From NCBI GenBank assembly GCA_001466705.2, contig LATX02000229.1, positions 124,001-188,000 on the forward strand: 64,000 nt of DNA. The letters run 5' to 3'. Below are positions 10,286-20,613 of this stretch, piece after piece. Origin of the DNA: Moniliophthora roreri (lineage: Eukaryota; Basidiomycota; Agaricomycetes; Agaricales; Marasmiaceae). A program made the position numbers and the translations under genes. How positions within the stretch are numbered: position 1 is the first letter of the stretch; the number at the start of each line of letters is the position of its first letter. Under the pieces are notes generated by a model, which saw only the letters and a list, made by a program, of their open reading frames with translations, was not told the DNA's origin and searched no databases.

Positions 10286-11644
10286 CGCCCGTGTCGTGTC
10301 TACTTCTTACTTACTAAGACTACTAATGTTAACCTGGACTCCGCCTATACCCACAGTCCGATGTCGTTTGATCTTTTCCTTCCCAGTTCTGTATGTCATC
10401 TCGGCTATCATCCGTTCGTTAGCGCTGTTCAATCTACTTAAATCCGAAACAATAAAAAAACCCAATTATTCAGCCTGTTGAGTGTCAATCAAGGCGCTTC
10501 CTCATCTTGATTTCGTTCGATGTGTTCATTCTGTAGGTTTCTGGACTATTGACGTCGAGGAAAGATATACAGACATTGTGATGGCTATAGAGAAATATAC
10601 AAGGGGCACTCAAGGTCCCACAAAATTTTTACTGTCGGAATACAGTAGCTTTTTACCCCAGAAACGGTGGTATTAATCCGACCAACAGAATAGGATGTCG
10701 ACGAGTAGTAAACGGTATATGGGAGTCATAGAAGGATCGGTTACAGGTCTCCGTTGTCTATTGCTGTATTATATACCTCAAAGAGTACTGTATGTAGCAG
10801 TGATGACCTCACAAAGTCGCGATATACGATCCAATTCTATAATATGCTACAGTCAAAAATGGTGGTCAAATGCACCTCAAGCATTCACATAGATAGTCCA
10901 AGAAACCGATTCATTTAATGACCCTTCGACATTGCTCGCCCTTTAGGCCAGGATTGGGCAAAGTCATTGGTTATTTGTGACTACTCTGATATATACACAC
11001 ACACATTGCAAGGAGAGCTACATACGATGTGAAATATTACAGAGGAGACCGAGATAAATGAAGAAATAAAAAGGAATGTAGTCAAATCATGAGCGAACAA
11101 CACAGAAAACAACTAGCAAAGATTCAAAACAAGAAGGAACGGAAAGCAACTAAACGATGCGGAATAAAGCAATCTGAGAGCAAGTTATACAGACAGCAAT
11201 ATCGAGAACAAGATGAAATGGATAAAGAACGTGTATCCGTGTGTCTGTAAACTGAGTCCAAAGTGGAGAACAGAATATAAAACAAAGGAACGCGAGAGCA
11301 AAACGGTCGAATGAAAGATTATATCGAAAACAAAATAGGAAGGGCGGTATGAAGAATAAAGAACGTGTATCGTGTATGCGTTAACTGAATCCAGGGTAGA
11401 AAGCATAATATCAAACAAAAGAACGCGAGATCAAAACAGTAACAGCAAGATTGACTATAGGTCACACAGCCGATGAGCCCAAACAAATCCGGAGCATACC
11501 AGGTGAGATGGTAGCGAGCAGAGCAAACGGGCTTTGGTCCGAGAGATCGAAGACGTGTTTACAGTCTGTCTGGACCTTTATGTTGGTGAATGGGGAAGGA
11601 GGAACATTTGAGTCACCAACATGGAAGCGCGCCTTCAGGGAATG
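10286..11644. repeat. Noncoding interval with duplicated flank and imperfect tandem repeat
   Basis: 10745-10960 repeats the noncoding block found after gene C. A short (AC)n tract lies near 10991. From about 11223 to 11455 the purine-rich DNA holds two imperfect copies of a roughly 134-bp unit; each begins AAAGAACGTGTATC (11223 and 11357) and contains an ACTGA(G/A)TCCA block and an AACGCGAGA block. No gene seen. Confidence 0.6.
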
Positions 11645-12358
11645 TTATTTGGGTCGAGCGCGATGTATCAAGTCTGGGAGGAAGGAAGACGAATTCTGGA
11701 CAGGAAGTCTGCCATCGACGTTGGGCGTGACGGAAACCGACTGGCCATATGGTGCGGTCAGCTGGGCGTGGTAATGATACTGGGATACCAATTCGACGAC
11801 GATCTATTGAAGATGAGATGAAGTGGCAAGAATACAGGGATGATCGCGCACAAGGACGTCTCGCTCAAGGCTTTCGGCATCGTCGTTCCAAGTGACAATA
11901 TGGAATACAATCTGGGGATGGACTCCGAGATATATCTTGCATACCGACGACCATGTCCCATCCAGTTCAAGACTTCTGATGCGGATCTGGGATGCTTCGG
12001 CCTTCAATCTGCAAGGTATGCTTGTCAGAAAATCAATACTCGGGTTGAACAAGGTCAAAGCGCACTTGAGTAGCCTACGCGACAGCTTTTCCAGAGTGAT
12101 TCCGTAAAACGGTAGCTCTTCAACTTTGGGAGCACGAAGGCAGACCTGGATGAGAACCCTTTCCTTCTCATCCAAGTTTGGCACGGTAAGACACGGATAT
12201 CGATGGCGGAGGTACAAGCGAAACGGGTTGAAAGCGACGAAGAAGGTGAACAGGAAGATGAGGTAGTAGATGAGGTAGGAACGATTCGTGGACCTGGAGA
12301 CAACGGTCTCAGTGAGTTCAGAGGTGGCGTTCAGGGAGCTGGTTGTTGGGATGAACAT
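11645..12358 (-). CDS. Small single-pass membrane protein, cluster family, gene F
   Basis: Exons on the minus strand are 12358-12066, 12008-11852 and 11803-11645, giving 202 residues. The first intron is 57 bp with no in-frame stop, so an unspliced reading also stays open; splicing is preferred because it restores the family alignment (RRLLK-LKAEASQIRIRS). Exon 1 starts MFIPTTS, has a hydrophobic helix (LIYYLIFLFTFFVAF) and RHRYPCLTV. Exon 2 is 157 nt with TWNDDAESLERDVL. Exon 3 begins IVVELVSQYHYHAQL and extends into a polar tail. A TTTTAAAG box sits about 35 bp before the ATG. Function unknown. Confidence 0.72.
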
Positions 12359-12411
12359 TAGAATGTGGTCAAAAAGCTGTAGGAAGCGCCTTTTAAAGGG
12401 TTGAGCGCCAA

Positions 12412-12473
12412 ATTCGGGCTTGCGTGTGGAGGCTGTGCAAGAGATTCGGGCTTGTGTGTGGAGGCTGTGCAAG
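12412..12473. repeat. Two-copy 32-bp tandem repeat
   Basis: Two near-identical 30-bp blocks beginning ATTCGGGCTTG at 12412 and 12444 differ at one base. They lie just upstream of the gene F TATA box, so they may affect its promoter. Confidence 0.8.
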
Positions 12474-12610
12474 CATTCCAGTACCGCGTGTGTGCGCCGG
12501 CTGTTCGACCGGCCTATGTCCGTAAATTCCCCGCGTTTGGTGTCCTGGAGCAGCCCTTCGGTCTGGCGGCTCGTAGTACCTCTCTTACAACGTTGAGATC
12601 CAGTTACGAC

Positions 12611-12640
12611 TCATTGCCTAGAAGTGACTCTAGGCAATGA
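12611..12640. repeat. Perfect hairpin, 12-bp arms
   Basis: TCATTGCCTAGA at 12611-12622 and its exact complement TCTAGGCAATGA at 12629-12640 flank a 6-base loop. It lies in the noncoding DNA between gene F and the hydrolase gene. Confidence 0.85.
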
Positions 12641-13137
12641 TTTTGGTAAAGATAATTCTGGGTCTGCGGGTGAGCCAAAATGATTACCAAATAAGGCAAG
12701 CCAAAGAGTCTCTTCGGTCCGGTCCTCACTTTCACAACGTTCATCGATCCCGATAGCAACCGTAGACGGTGATTATGGTAGGGGGCTTTGACCCATCGCA
12801 TGTGACCATCCAAATCGATATTGATCATTGCTCACAGAGTTCCAGATGACTGATGGCCGACCCGGTCATGATTGACCAAAGTTCGGGGATCCTTTCGAGT
12901 CTCTGCTCAAGTGAGCACAATACCGTGCGAGCGGAAAATCCCTGGCTTTCGGACCTTACAATTAGACTAGATTCAAATCATGAATTGCTGACTGATGACC
13001 GTTATTCCTGGGCGCCCACCCGGGCGCTTCAAAAACCTTGCCACATTGGCTGAGGCATTTTATATATTGAAAAGAGGGTCAGATATGCATCAAGCATTCA
13101 CATAAATAGTAGCACGAATGTTCATGAAATGATTCAA

Positions 13138-15410
13138 TCAGTAGCCTTTTGATAACCTCCGCTTCCCAATAACACCACTTGCTTTCTGTGCCAACGACGG
13201 AGCGCTCCTAGCTAGAATCGTAGGTGGTGCTTGGGAAAACAACTGTACGTCGATAGGACATACAGTGTCCTGAGGCGGGAGCGTGCCAGTACGGACGTAA
13301 TCTTGAATATGGCCGGCCGTACAAGCCGATGGAGCTGCCAGAGAAGTATGCTGGTAATTTTGTCAATGAAGTACATGTGAGGGTCAAATGAAGAGGAAGA
13401 CGTACGCCTCCAGAGTCCTGTGTGAGCACGACGGATCCAGGGAATTTCTCGGACATGGTTTTGGCTCTACATATGGAAGTTATCAGTGACAACGAACTTG
13501 AATAGATATGATTCGATGCATACGCGGATACAGGAGTGACAGGATCTACCAGTGCACAAACGTGAGTGTGTCACGAAGCGAAACGAAGGGTTAAGCAATA
13601 ATACCTGCTGTATTCCCAATAAATAGGATTGGTACGCTCGTGTTTCCGGTGATTGGGCCTTCCGTTGAATGTGAGCGCCTAGTACCGAGAGTAGCAATAA
13701 TGAAGTGCATACCAATGAAATGTTCCGGGTTAACCTGCCAACCACTATAAACGACATCAGTGAGCTTCAATACCACCAGCGCGCGAACAACGTACGAGCA
13801 ATGCGTCCTCTGAGGCAACAAGAGATCAACGAATGTCGATACATTCTTGATACTCTCAAAATACGTCAACAGGTCCTCCGGCTCATCCGTAATCTCCAGC
13901 ATATCAGTGCAGGATATAGCTATCTCGGCCTCCCGCTGCCTTTCAACAGTATACGGTGCGTTCAATGCTGATACGTTCGCCGGGAGCGTACCATAGACCT
14001 CTTGGCCCGTAAGCTGGAAGATCACCGACCCGATTCCCGTTGCGAGAAGGGCTAGTCCCTGAGCCAAGACGGGAAAAACAGTATACGGGCTGCCCAAGGC
14101 AACTTGTACAGCTGATTTGACGCTGGCAAAGTCGACGATACCATGTGCAGAGGAAGGGCCATTGTACACTGGGATAGGGTTCAGACGGACTGATTCGAGG
14201 AGGTTGAAAAAGCTGGATTTGATTTCGTCGGGAGAGGAGGCGTTGGCGTGGAATGCACATGCCGAAGGACCAGCGGTGAAGCAAGAGTCAAAGAAGAGTT
14301 GGAGGGATTTATCGGTGTCATCTAGCTGGGCTGACCAGTCACCTGAAGTTTGAAGATCAGGCTCATCGTGGGATGAGAGGTGATTGAGATAGTATACCTG
14401 AGTAATAGCCTGTAGTTTCCAAAACGCCTAGAAAAGACGATCAGAACAGTGCTTCGAAGAGGTTCATGTTCATTACCGTCAAGGATCATCCGTTCGATTC
14501 GATCCTACTCAGTTGAGTCAGTTTTCTACACCATCATGATAGGCTACCCGCTCACCGGAAACATAGCGGCAAAGGTTGCGCCCAGAGCGGTCCCATAAGA
14601 TATACCGTAGAAATTAATGTTCGTCCTATTATGCTCCTCAACTATCTTCAACGTATCCCTCGCAACATTATCTGATGTCAGATGCAGCAATATCCCAGTA
14701 TCATGGTCTCTCGCAAGTTGTCCAAGAATCTGCGAATGAGCCCAAAGCCGGGGGATACCATCAGCAATGGTTGAGACGTTGACAGAGTTGACTGCTGGAT
14801 CGTTGAGATCCCAGAAGGCCTTTTCAATTTCGGAAGAAAAGAAGGCGACTTGTGGAGTGGAACGGCCGACGCCTTTGCGCAAGAGATGAGCGAAATAAGG
14901 CAGAATGTGAGGGATAGAATAGCTACCTCGAGGATCAAAACTGACTATATCAAACTCGGGGCCAAAAAGAGTCGCAAGCTGTTTTCCTTCGGTAACCATG
15001 GCGTCTACCCCCGATACACCAGGTCCCCCAGGATTGAAGAGTATGGGACCACGGTAGTTCTCATCTGTGGTGGACAGATTCGAGGGAATACGAATCATAG
15101 CGAGGGTAGCTGTTCCTGCTGAAGTGTCCGAATAGTTCAAAGGTACCTATGTGCTGAATGAGAGATGCGAGGAACATGAGGATTGAAACTTGACTCACGT
15201 TGAAGCGAGCACACTGCAGTTCGGTGAAGCAGTCCACCCAATTGAGGGCATCAGACGGTTGAACCTTTAGAAACACGTCAGTCTTGCACCACCCAAGGCA
15301 TTGATAGCTCCCACAGAATCCCAGTCGAATGGTACTTCGGCAACCGTTTGTGCCAACACCAGGGAGACCAAAGTAAATGCGGGCCCGAAAATACAAGTAA
15401 GCTTGTTCAT
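13138..15410 (-). CDS. Secreted alpha/beta hydrolase with TAP-like C-terminal domain
   Basis: Probable extracellular S33-type peptidase/esterase related to tripeptidyl aminopeptidases. Eleven exons (15410-15315, 15264-15199, 15146-14927, 14872-14556, 14504-14477, 14427-14398, 14342-13713, 13658-13605, 13545-13524, 13466-13406, 13350-13138) give 578 residues with all phases consistent. The N-terminus is a signal peptide (MNKLTCIFGPAFTLVSLVLA). GPILFNPGGPGVSG is the oxyanion-loop region, GISYG places the nucleophile at Ser219, NTAGDPVTP gives Asp482 and GGHTSLAAPSAC gives His509, so the triad is complete. The C-terminal part matches the TAP-like domain that follows the hydrolase fold. Several NxS/T sites fit secretion. 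Substrate cannot be read from sequence. Confidence 0.85.
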
Positions 15411-16144
15411 CTTGCAGCAAGGCTTGAGAAGAGAGACCAGCGCTCTATTATTGAACAAGGCTCCCTTCTCCCAAGTTTCACCTTTTATACCTAACACTAG
15501 GAACGTCAATACACGGCTTTCCTTGTGTTGCACTCGCTACCGCAGTATGCAGGGAAGAGCGTAAGCGCTGCGCAGCGAGATACCATGAAGCAATTTTCTC
15601 TTCTGTATGTGTTGTACTCTCCAATTGAGAGAGGATCTACACGACTGGAAACGGCTTGAGGAGTTTTGAGGCAACCATCAGCGATGATGGTGACCGGCGA
15701 TCGAGGATGAACCCAGTGCTACCGCAGTTCATGCGTGGCAGTGTTTAGATGACCGAAATTGATTCTGAATTTTTCGATTTTTGCAAAGGGCGCTGGAAAG
15801 TGCACTGGAAGTTATACTGCGGTCAGTAAGTACCAAAGTGCAAGTAGCACATACCGACATTTCAGAGGCCCAGTTAGCCTTCGTGCCAGTAAAGATAGCT
15901 CGATAGTGAGTTTTATAGACGTTTGACTGAACTGGTTTGTCGGTTCTTTTTTCTCTGCAAGTGATGGTCAAGGTCGAGGACTGGCGTGAGGAAGTTTAAA
16001 TAAGTCGTGAGGATGCGTGTTTGACACGCGCGCCGAATGGCAATTGGTCTCATACCACCATGTCGGAGAAAAATAACGCCCTCTTCTCTTTGCTTGATCC
16101 TGCTATGAACACCACTGTCTACCAAGGAAGAAGAAGGCTATCAA
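15411..16144. other. Gene-free interval
   Basis: Promoter side of the hydrolase gene and upstream DNA of the next gene. Short open frames on both strands have no motifs. No repeat of note. Confidence 0.4.
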
Positions 16145-16847
16145 ATGAAGCTGGAATCGGCTCGAAAAACTCCAACAGTAGATAGTTTTGAAACTGGAGC
16201 ACCGTGTAAGTCTGTCTCGTTCATCCTTCTGCCCATACAATTTATAGATCCAACCTCAAGCCATTCCTCAAGGATGAACGCCATCCATACGTGCCCATCT
16301 TGCAATATATTCTTTCCTCAAACCCAGATCAAAACTCCATTCTGGGCTGGGCCCATTCCAGAATGTCCCGATTTACGTGCCTCAGAGAAATTGAAAAGTC
16401 TCCGGCACATACGAGAGCAGGCGCAGAATACGCCATTGCACACTGTCTTGGGTGGAAGTGAAGAGTAGTTTGTACGAGTCACATAAAGGTAGTCCCAAAT
16501 GACAAGAGGTTCAAGATTTTCACATCTGTGCGTAGACCTTGAGTAACCCAGAATTTCCGCGAATGTTAGGCCAAATTTGGAGCCATTGGATTCATGATTG
16601 GCGATGCGACTATCATCTTGGAAGCTACCTGCCTGCTTCTACAGAGGCATATTCTGTACTTACCATCTCAAACTCTCCGACCACTTTCGACTGCGTCAAA
16701 TCCGGCTCCGTGCACTACTCCCCGCTCTTCGCTCCTGCGAAACTTAGTCTTGCCCATCTTCGACTGCGGGACAAGATAATGCGCAAGGGAAAGAGATATT
16801 CACTATTCTTCCAGATTCCATCTGATACCTCTTGCTCTTCGTTATAG
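16145..16847 (+). CDS. Unidentified spliced gene
   Basis: I do not recognise the product. ATG 16145 opens a 59-nt exon ending at 16203; a GT-AG intron (16204-16247) joins it in frame to an exon with clear protein character (KPFLKDERHPYVPILQYIL ... GWAHSRMSRFTCLREIEKSP ... YAIAHCLGW) that must end near 16455, before a stop. A further open segment at about 16550-16847, with WSHWIHDWRCDYHLGSYLP and a basic RLRDKIMRKGKRYSLFF end, is a plausible last exon, but I could not fix that junction. Composition suggests a soluble protein. Exon 1 to exon 2 is well supported; the 3' part is not. Confidence 0.4.
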
Positions 16848-16952
16848 TTTCGAATATAATGGAGTTTGCGGAGTAGGTGTCGAAAACAGGCCCGGTGTGC
16901 TGATCAATGGACAAAAAGGGACAACAAGTGTTAGTGTGTTCCAGTCCTTCAT

Positions 16953-17046
16953 TCCCTGGTAGTATATCGGTTAGTACACGCGCCTGTCATTAGGAAGGTG
17001 TGACGTAATGACGCGCGAAAGCTGGGTTCGACTCCCAGCCAGGGAG
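16953..17046 (+). tRNA. tRNA-Asp (GTC) with intron
   Basis: Acceptor stem TCCCTGG (16953-16959) pairs with CCAGGGA (17039-17045), followed by discriminator G. The D-arm holds the A-box, and GGTTCGACTCC is the T-arm B-box. Anticodon GTC is at 16986-16988. A 22-nt intron, about 16990-17011, sits after the purine at position 37, the usual eukaryotic site; removal restores a CGCGC/GCGCG anticodon stem with loop CTGTCAC and a 72-nt tRNA. Confidence 0.88.
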
Positions 17047-17318
17047 TCTGTCTTCGCTCTTTTTTCCTTCTTTCTAATCGGCACTCAGGCATTCCACGCA
17101 TTCTACGCAGCGAGCAATGACTGTGTCTCTGTCTGCTCACCTACAAACTTGTAGAAGCAAGCCAAGGATTACGATAACCATAGAATACTCTAGAATAGGC
17201 GAAGCTCCGGGGCAAAGGCGCGTCTACAATTGCGACACTATCGAGATGAACTGGTTGCATTTGTGATTGTGTAGTGTCTCCGTTACTGTACATCCTGTGA
17301 AGCTCAAATATATGCTAT

Positions 17319-17948
17319 CTAGTAGGGAGCAGCAGCGGCCTGGCACTGTTAGGGTGATAATCAGTATTGCTGACTGAACAAAAGCTTAGGGTACGTACGG
17401 CCTTGAGTTGCTCAAGATACCATGTACAAGATGGCATGTCAGCCTTCTCCAGACACCTAGTGAAGTCTTTTTACCGTGGAATCAGTGGCCAAGTTCCGAT
17501 AAAAGAATCATGCCCTACGCACCTCTGGCCTGAACCTCACAGCTAATTCCAGATCCCTGCTGAAGTGGGGCTTGTTGCTGAACAGGAGGCGCAGCTTGAG
17601 GAGCCTCTTGAGCATGGCCTCCTCCTCCTCCGAACAGCATGCTGCTAATTCCATGACCAATGGTTGATCCAACAGCCACCGAACCGGCCGTAGCAGCCAT
17701 CTGTGCTAGCATACCTGGCTGGGATTGGGAGGCTGCAGCTGCTGCTGGGGGTGCAGGTGCGTGAGCAGCAGCAGGGTTGTGTGCGGGAGCGGCATGAGCT
17801 GGGGCAGCGGCGGTGTGTGCACTCCGGGTTTGGGCAGGTGCAGGAGCCGGTGCAGAGCGAGCAGGAGCAGAGGAACGACCGCGAGATTGACGCTGAGAAG
17901 CATGTCAGTATACTGGGAAATAGGGAAATATTTAGTACTCACAGGCAT
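17319..17948 (-). CDS. MIX17: Twin CX9C protein of the MIX17/CHCHD2 type
   Basis: Mitochondrial intermembrane-space protein imported through the Mia40 disulfide relay. Four exons (17948-17943, 17892-17523, 17466-17399, 17345-17319) give 156 residues; exon 1 encodes only Met-Pro. The order is a basic start (PRQSRGRSS), a long Ala/Pro-rich low-complexity stretch, a conserved Gly/Ala-rich hydrophobic segment (AGSVAVGSTIGHGISSMLFG) and the CHCH domain with Cys120, Cys130, Cys139 and Cys149 in two CX9C pairs. This order is diagnostic for CHCHD2/CHCHD10 and yeast Mix17. It is divergent from the mL45-type gene, another mitochondrial protein, with 151 bp between starts. Confidence 0.88.
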
Positions 17949-18099
17949 TGTGGTGGTGGTGGTAAGGATTCAAGAAACGCTGCTGACGAATTGGGATTTC
18001 CCGTTTTTTTTTTGTCGCGCGCACGTGTCTTTCCGGAGCACAGCCACAGCCGAGGAACTTCGTCAGAGCCTTCCGAATTTTTTTCGATTTCCAGGCTCA

Positions 18100-19343
18100 A
18101 TGTCGCTGTCGACGGCGACAACGCTTGGTTTGTCGCTACGAGCAGCCAGGCATCTTCGATGGACTTCCACCTCAACACGACATGTATCAACTGGCGTTCC
18201 TTCACCAGCAGTCACTGCACGCAAAGCCAATGCCGAACCCCAGACTCAAACTAAACCTCAGGGCCACAAGGGGAAGTCAGCAAGCGTGAAGAACATGGAC
18301 CAAGCGGCGCTGGTCAGAAACATTGAAACAATCCAAGCGACGTACCAGGACGATCCGTATCATGATATATGGGCTCAAAACGTTCCGGTAATGGACCTCG
18401 AACTGCCGTATAGAACAGCTGTCTGGGGCGGGTCTAAATATTTCAGTCTCGGAGAACGAATAAAGCAGATCATCACGAATAGGAGGAATTGGTTGAAGAG
18501 CTCGTTTGCGTGCGTGGTTGTTCTCTTCTGCCATCGGTTCGATGTGCTTATTTCTGGTTTCCAGTAAAGTCATGATGTGGTCGAACAACTCGTTCCCGGG
18601 ACTCGACTTATGGGACTTTAGAGGAATCAAGTATTGGATTTACACGTTACCTCTTGAGGTAATGCGTAGTACGCGTTCGACTTACTGGCTCGAGGGTTTA
18701 AGGAAGGAGGCGTTCGAGTCGTACTGTCAGGTGCAGAAAGCTATCGCAAGGTGTGTTTCCAGAGGCATATAAGCCATCCTTATCTCTGATTACGTTGTAC
18801 AGAAACGACAGTGGTCTAGTCGAAGTCTACGCATCGGCGAAAACTCCCTATCACCACGACATAAAGCGTTTAATGGCAAAAAGCAGGGGATCCGGTTGCG
18901 CCTACGTCTGGAACCTACATGCTCCACCGAACCCAAAACATACCCACACCACCATTCTCTCAATACGGGCCTCGCCAACTCACTTGGGCCCCCGTGAACC
19001 GCCAGAGGGTAGGCTGACAGTTCAAGCGCTCGTTAAAGTCCAAACGTACCAGGTATGTCCTAACCATCAAACATCAAGCCCCCAATTTAACCCAGTTGTT
19101 TTGCAGAGTCTCGAGATATACGACAGACATGCGAAACCTCTTCACGAGGCCGCAGAAAACACTCCGCCTGTGCTCACGACATCCTACTCGGCCTCCAATC
19201 AACGATTCATCAAGCAACGAACGTCTGCACCTGTAAACGAAGTGACCGAGTACTTCGTCTTTGAGAAGAAGATGTACATGCCGACGATGAAGTGGGTTAT
19301 TAGGGAAAGGCTGTATCCAGCAGAAGATCGGGTGCCCGTTTAG
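18100..19343 (+). CDS. Mitochondrial mL45/Mba1-type protein with Tim44-like domain
   Basis: Probable large-subunit mitoribosome protein or membrane-associated ribosome receptor. Four exons (18100-18509, 18565-18750, 18803-19052, 19107-19343) give 360 residues. The N-terminus is a typical matrix-targeting presequence, rich in Ser, Thr and Arg with no acidic residues (SLRAARHLRWTSTSTRH). The central and C-terminal region (FPGLDLWDFRGIKYW, a long helix, then NPKHTHTTILSIRASP, VQALVKVQTYQSLEIYDRH and the final EYFVFEKKMYMPTMKWVIRE) follows the Tim44/mL45 fold pattern. Choice between mL45 and Mba1 naming is uncertain. The divergent neighbour is the mitochondrial MIX17 gene. Confidence 0.7.
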
Positions 19344-19739
19344 AGCCCGATTTAGGTTGGTGCGTAGTGCGTCATCTATTCATAATGAAAGTATTGTATA
19401 TATACCTGCCATTAATCGATGTCCTTCCAACCTCGAGCTCTCTTTTACGTATTTGGTTATCGAAGCACTGGCGTCCGAGAAGGTGCCGTGCATGGGGCAG
19501 AAAGGTACCGGTACTTCTCACCTTCACGCCAGCCTGAATACGGTATTCACAGCCTGCATTATGCCCGGTACTGTCTTCACACCGATCCGAATACAGTCTC
19601 CTCATCGATTACTTGTCCCATCTTTGAATACTACTGATGTTGTGTGGCGGACATCAAGCTCCATGACGACATTCATCCTTGCTGCATAAAAACCACCCAT
19701 TGTAATGCAAACAGACTACAGCAAACCCCACCCATCATC

Positions 19740-20391
19740 ATGCCCACATATACATTCAAAGAACGAAACATTTTCAAATCCGCCGTCGTCTCTTCCGAAG
19801 ATGGATTGGTAGCATATGACATTCATCCTGATAAAGGCAACAAGGGGAGTATCACTATTCGGACTCTGAAGGCTGGTGTCGACACCACGATAGCGGAGAT
19901 CCATATAAAAACCAAGGAGTGTATCGTTGGAGGGAGGGTTATGGAAATACGGAAGGAGGCTCCCGAGATGTAAGTGTATTTTACTTTCAGTGGAAGCGAG
20001 GGTGAAAGTTGAAGCAAGTTGAATAGACCATTTGAATTTACCGCCTCAGACGGTACGACGTACAAGTGGACCGGGGCTGCTACCGGTTTCGGTGCAGTGG
20101 GTCCCTTCCCCATTATTACTCTTCTAATCATCGCTCACGGATCTTGTCCGACAGCTCGTAACAAAGGAGGGACAACACCCAGCCGCCTCTTTCGATAAAA
20201 GGGGCTCAAGGGCAACTTTAGAAGTATATCCCGAAGTAGCAGGTATCACAGATGAGATTCTCGCAAGTATCATTTACGTGAAATCGTTTTTACATGGAGG
20301 AAAGGATGCAGCGGGGACTGGGTATGGACCTGCTATGGCGATTTCGAGTCTTGGAGATGTTCTTCAGCACGCTCTGAGTGCTATAAATTAA
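19740..20391 (+). CDS. DUF6593-type protein
   Basis: Small protein of a family common in Agaricomycetes; biochemical role unknown. Three exons (19740-19969, 20027-20096, 20155-20391) give 178 residues. The second donor is GTGGGT, phase 0. Visible family features are the N-terminal MPTYTFKERNIFKSAVVSSE, the central PFEFTASDGTTYKWTG strand pair, LEVYPEVAGITDEILASIIYV near the end and a short C-terminal tail. No signal peptide or membrane helix. It stands alone between the mL45-type gene and the P450 duplication. Confidence 0.65.
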
Positions 20392-20613
20392 AGCTGTATC
20401 AGTATCACTGTGTCTCTGTAATTGCATCCAATTTTAAGGGATCTGGAGGGGAGATAGACGTACATATGCACCGGTGCCTGTTCATGATAAAGGGCCTATA
20501 CCAAGTCTTTACTAGGTTTCGTTCTACGCCGGTTTGCAATGAATCGTTTATAAAGGTATAGTACCCCACCCAACATATATATTTTGACAAGAAACTAATG
20601 TCCTAAAATTTCT

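Noticed and set aside
12009..12065. Gene F as a two-exon gene with intron 1 retained
   Set aside because: The 57-bp segment is open, but its GTGCGC...GCAG ends and the paralogue alignment support splicing.
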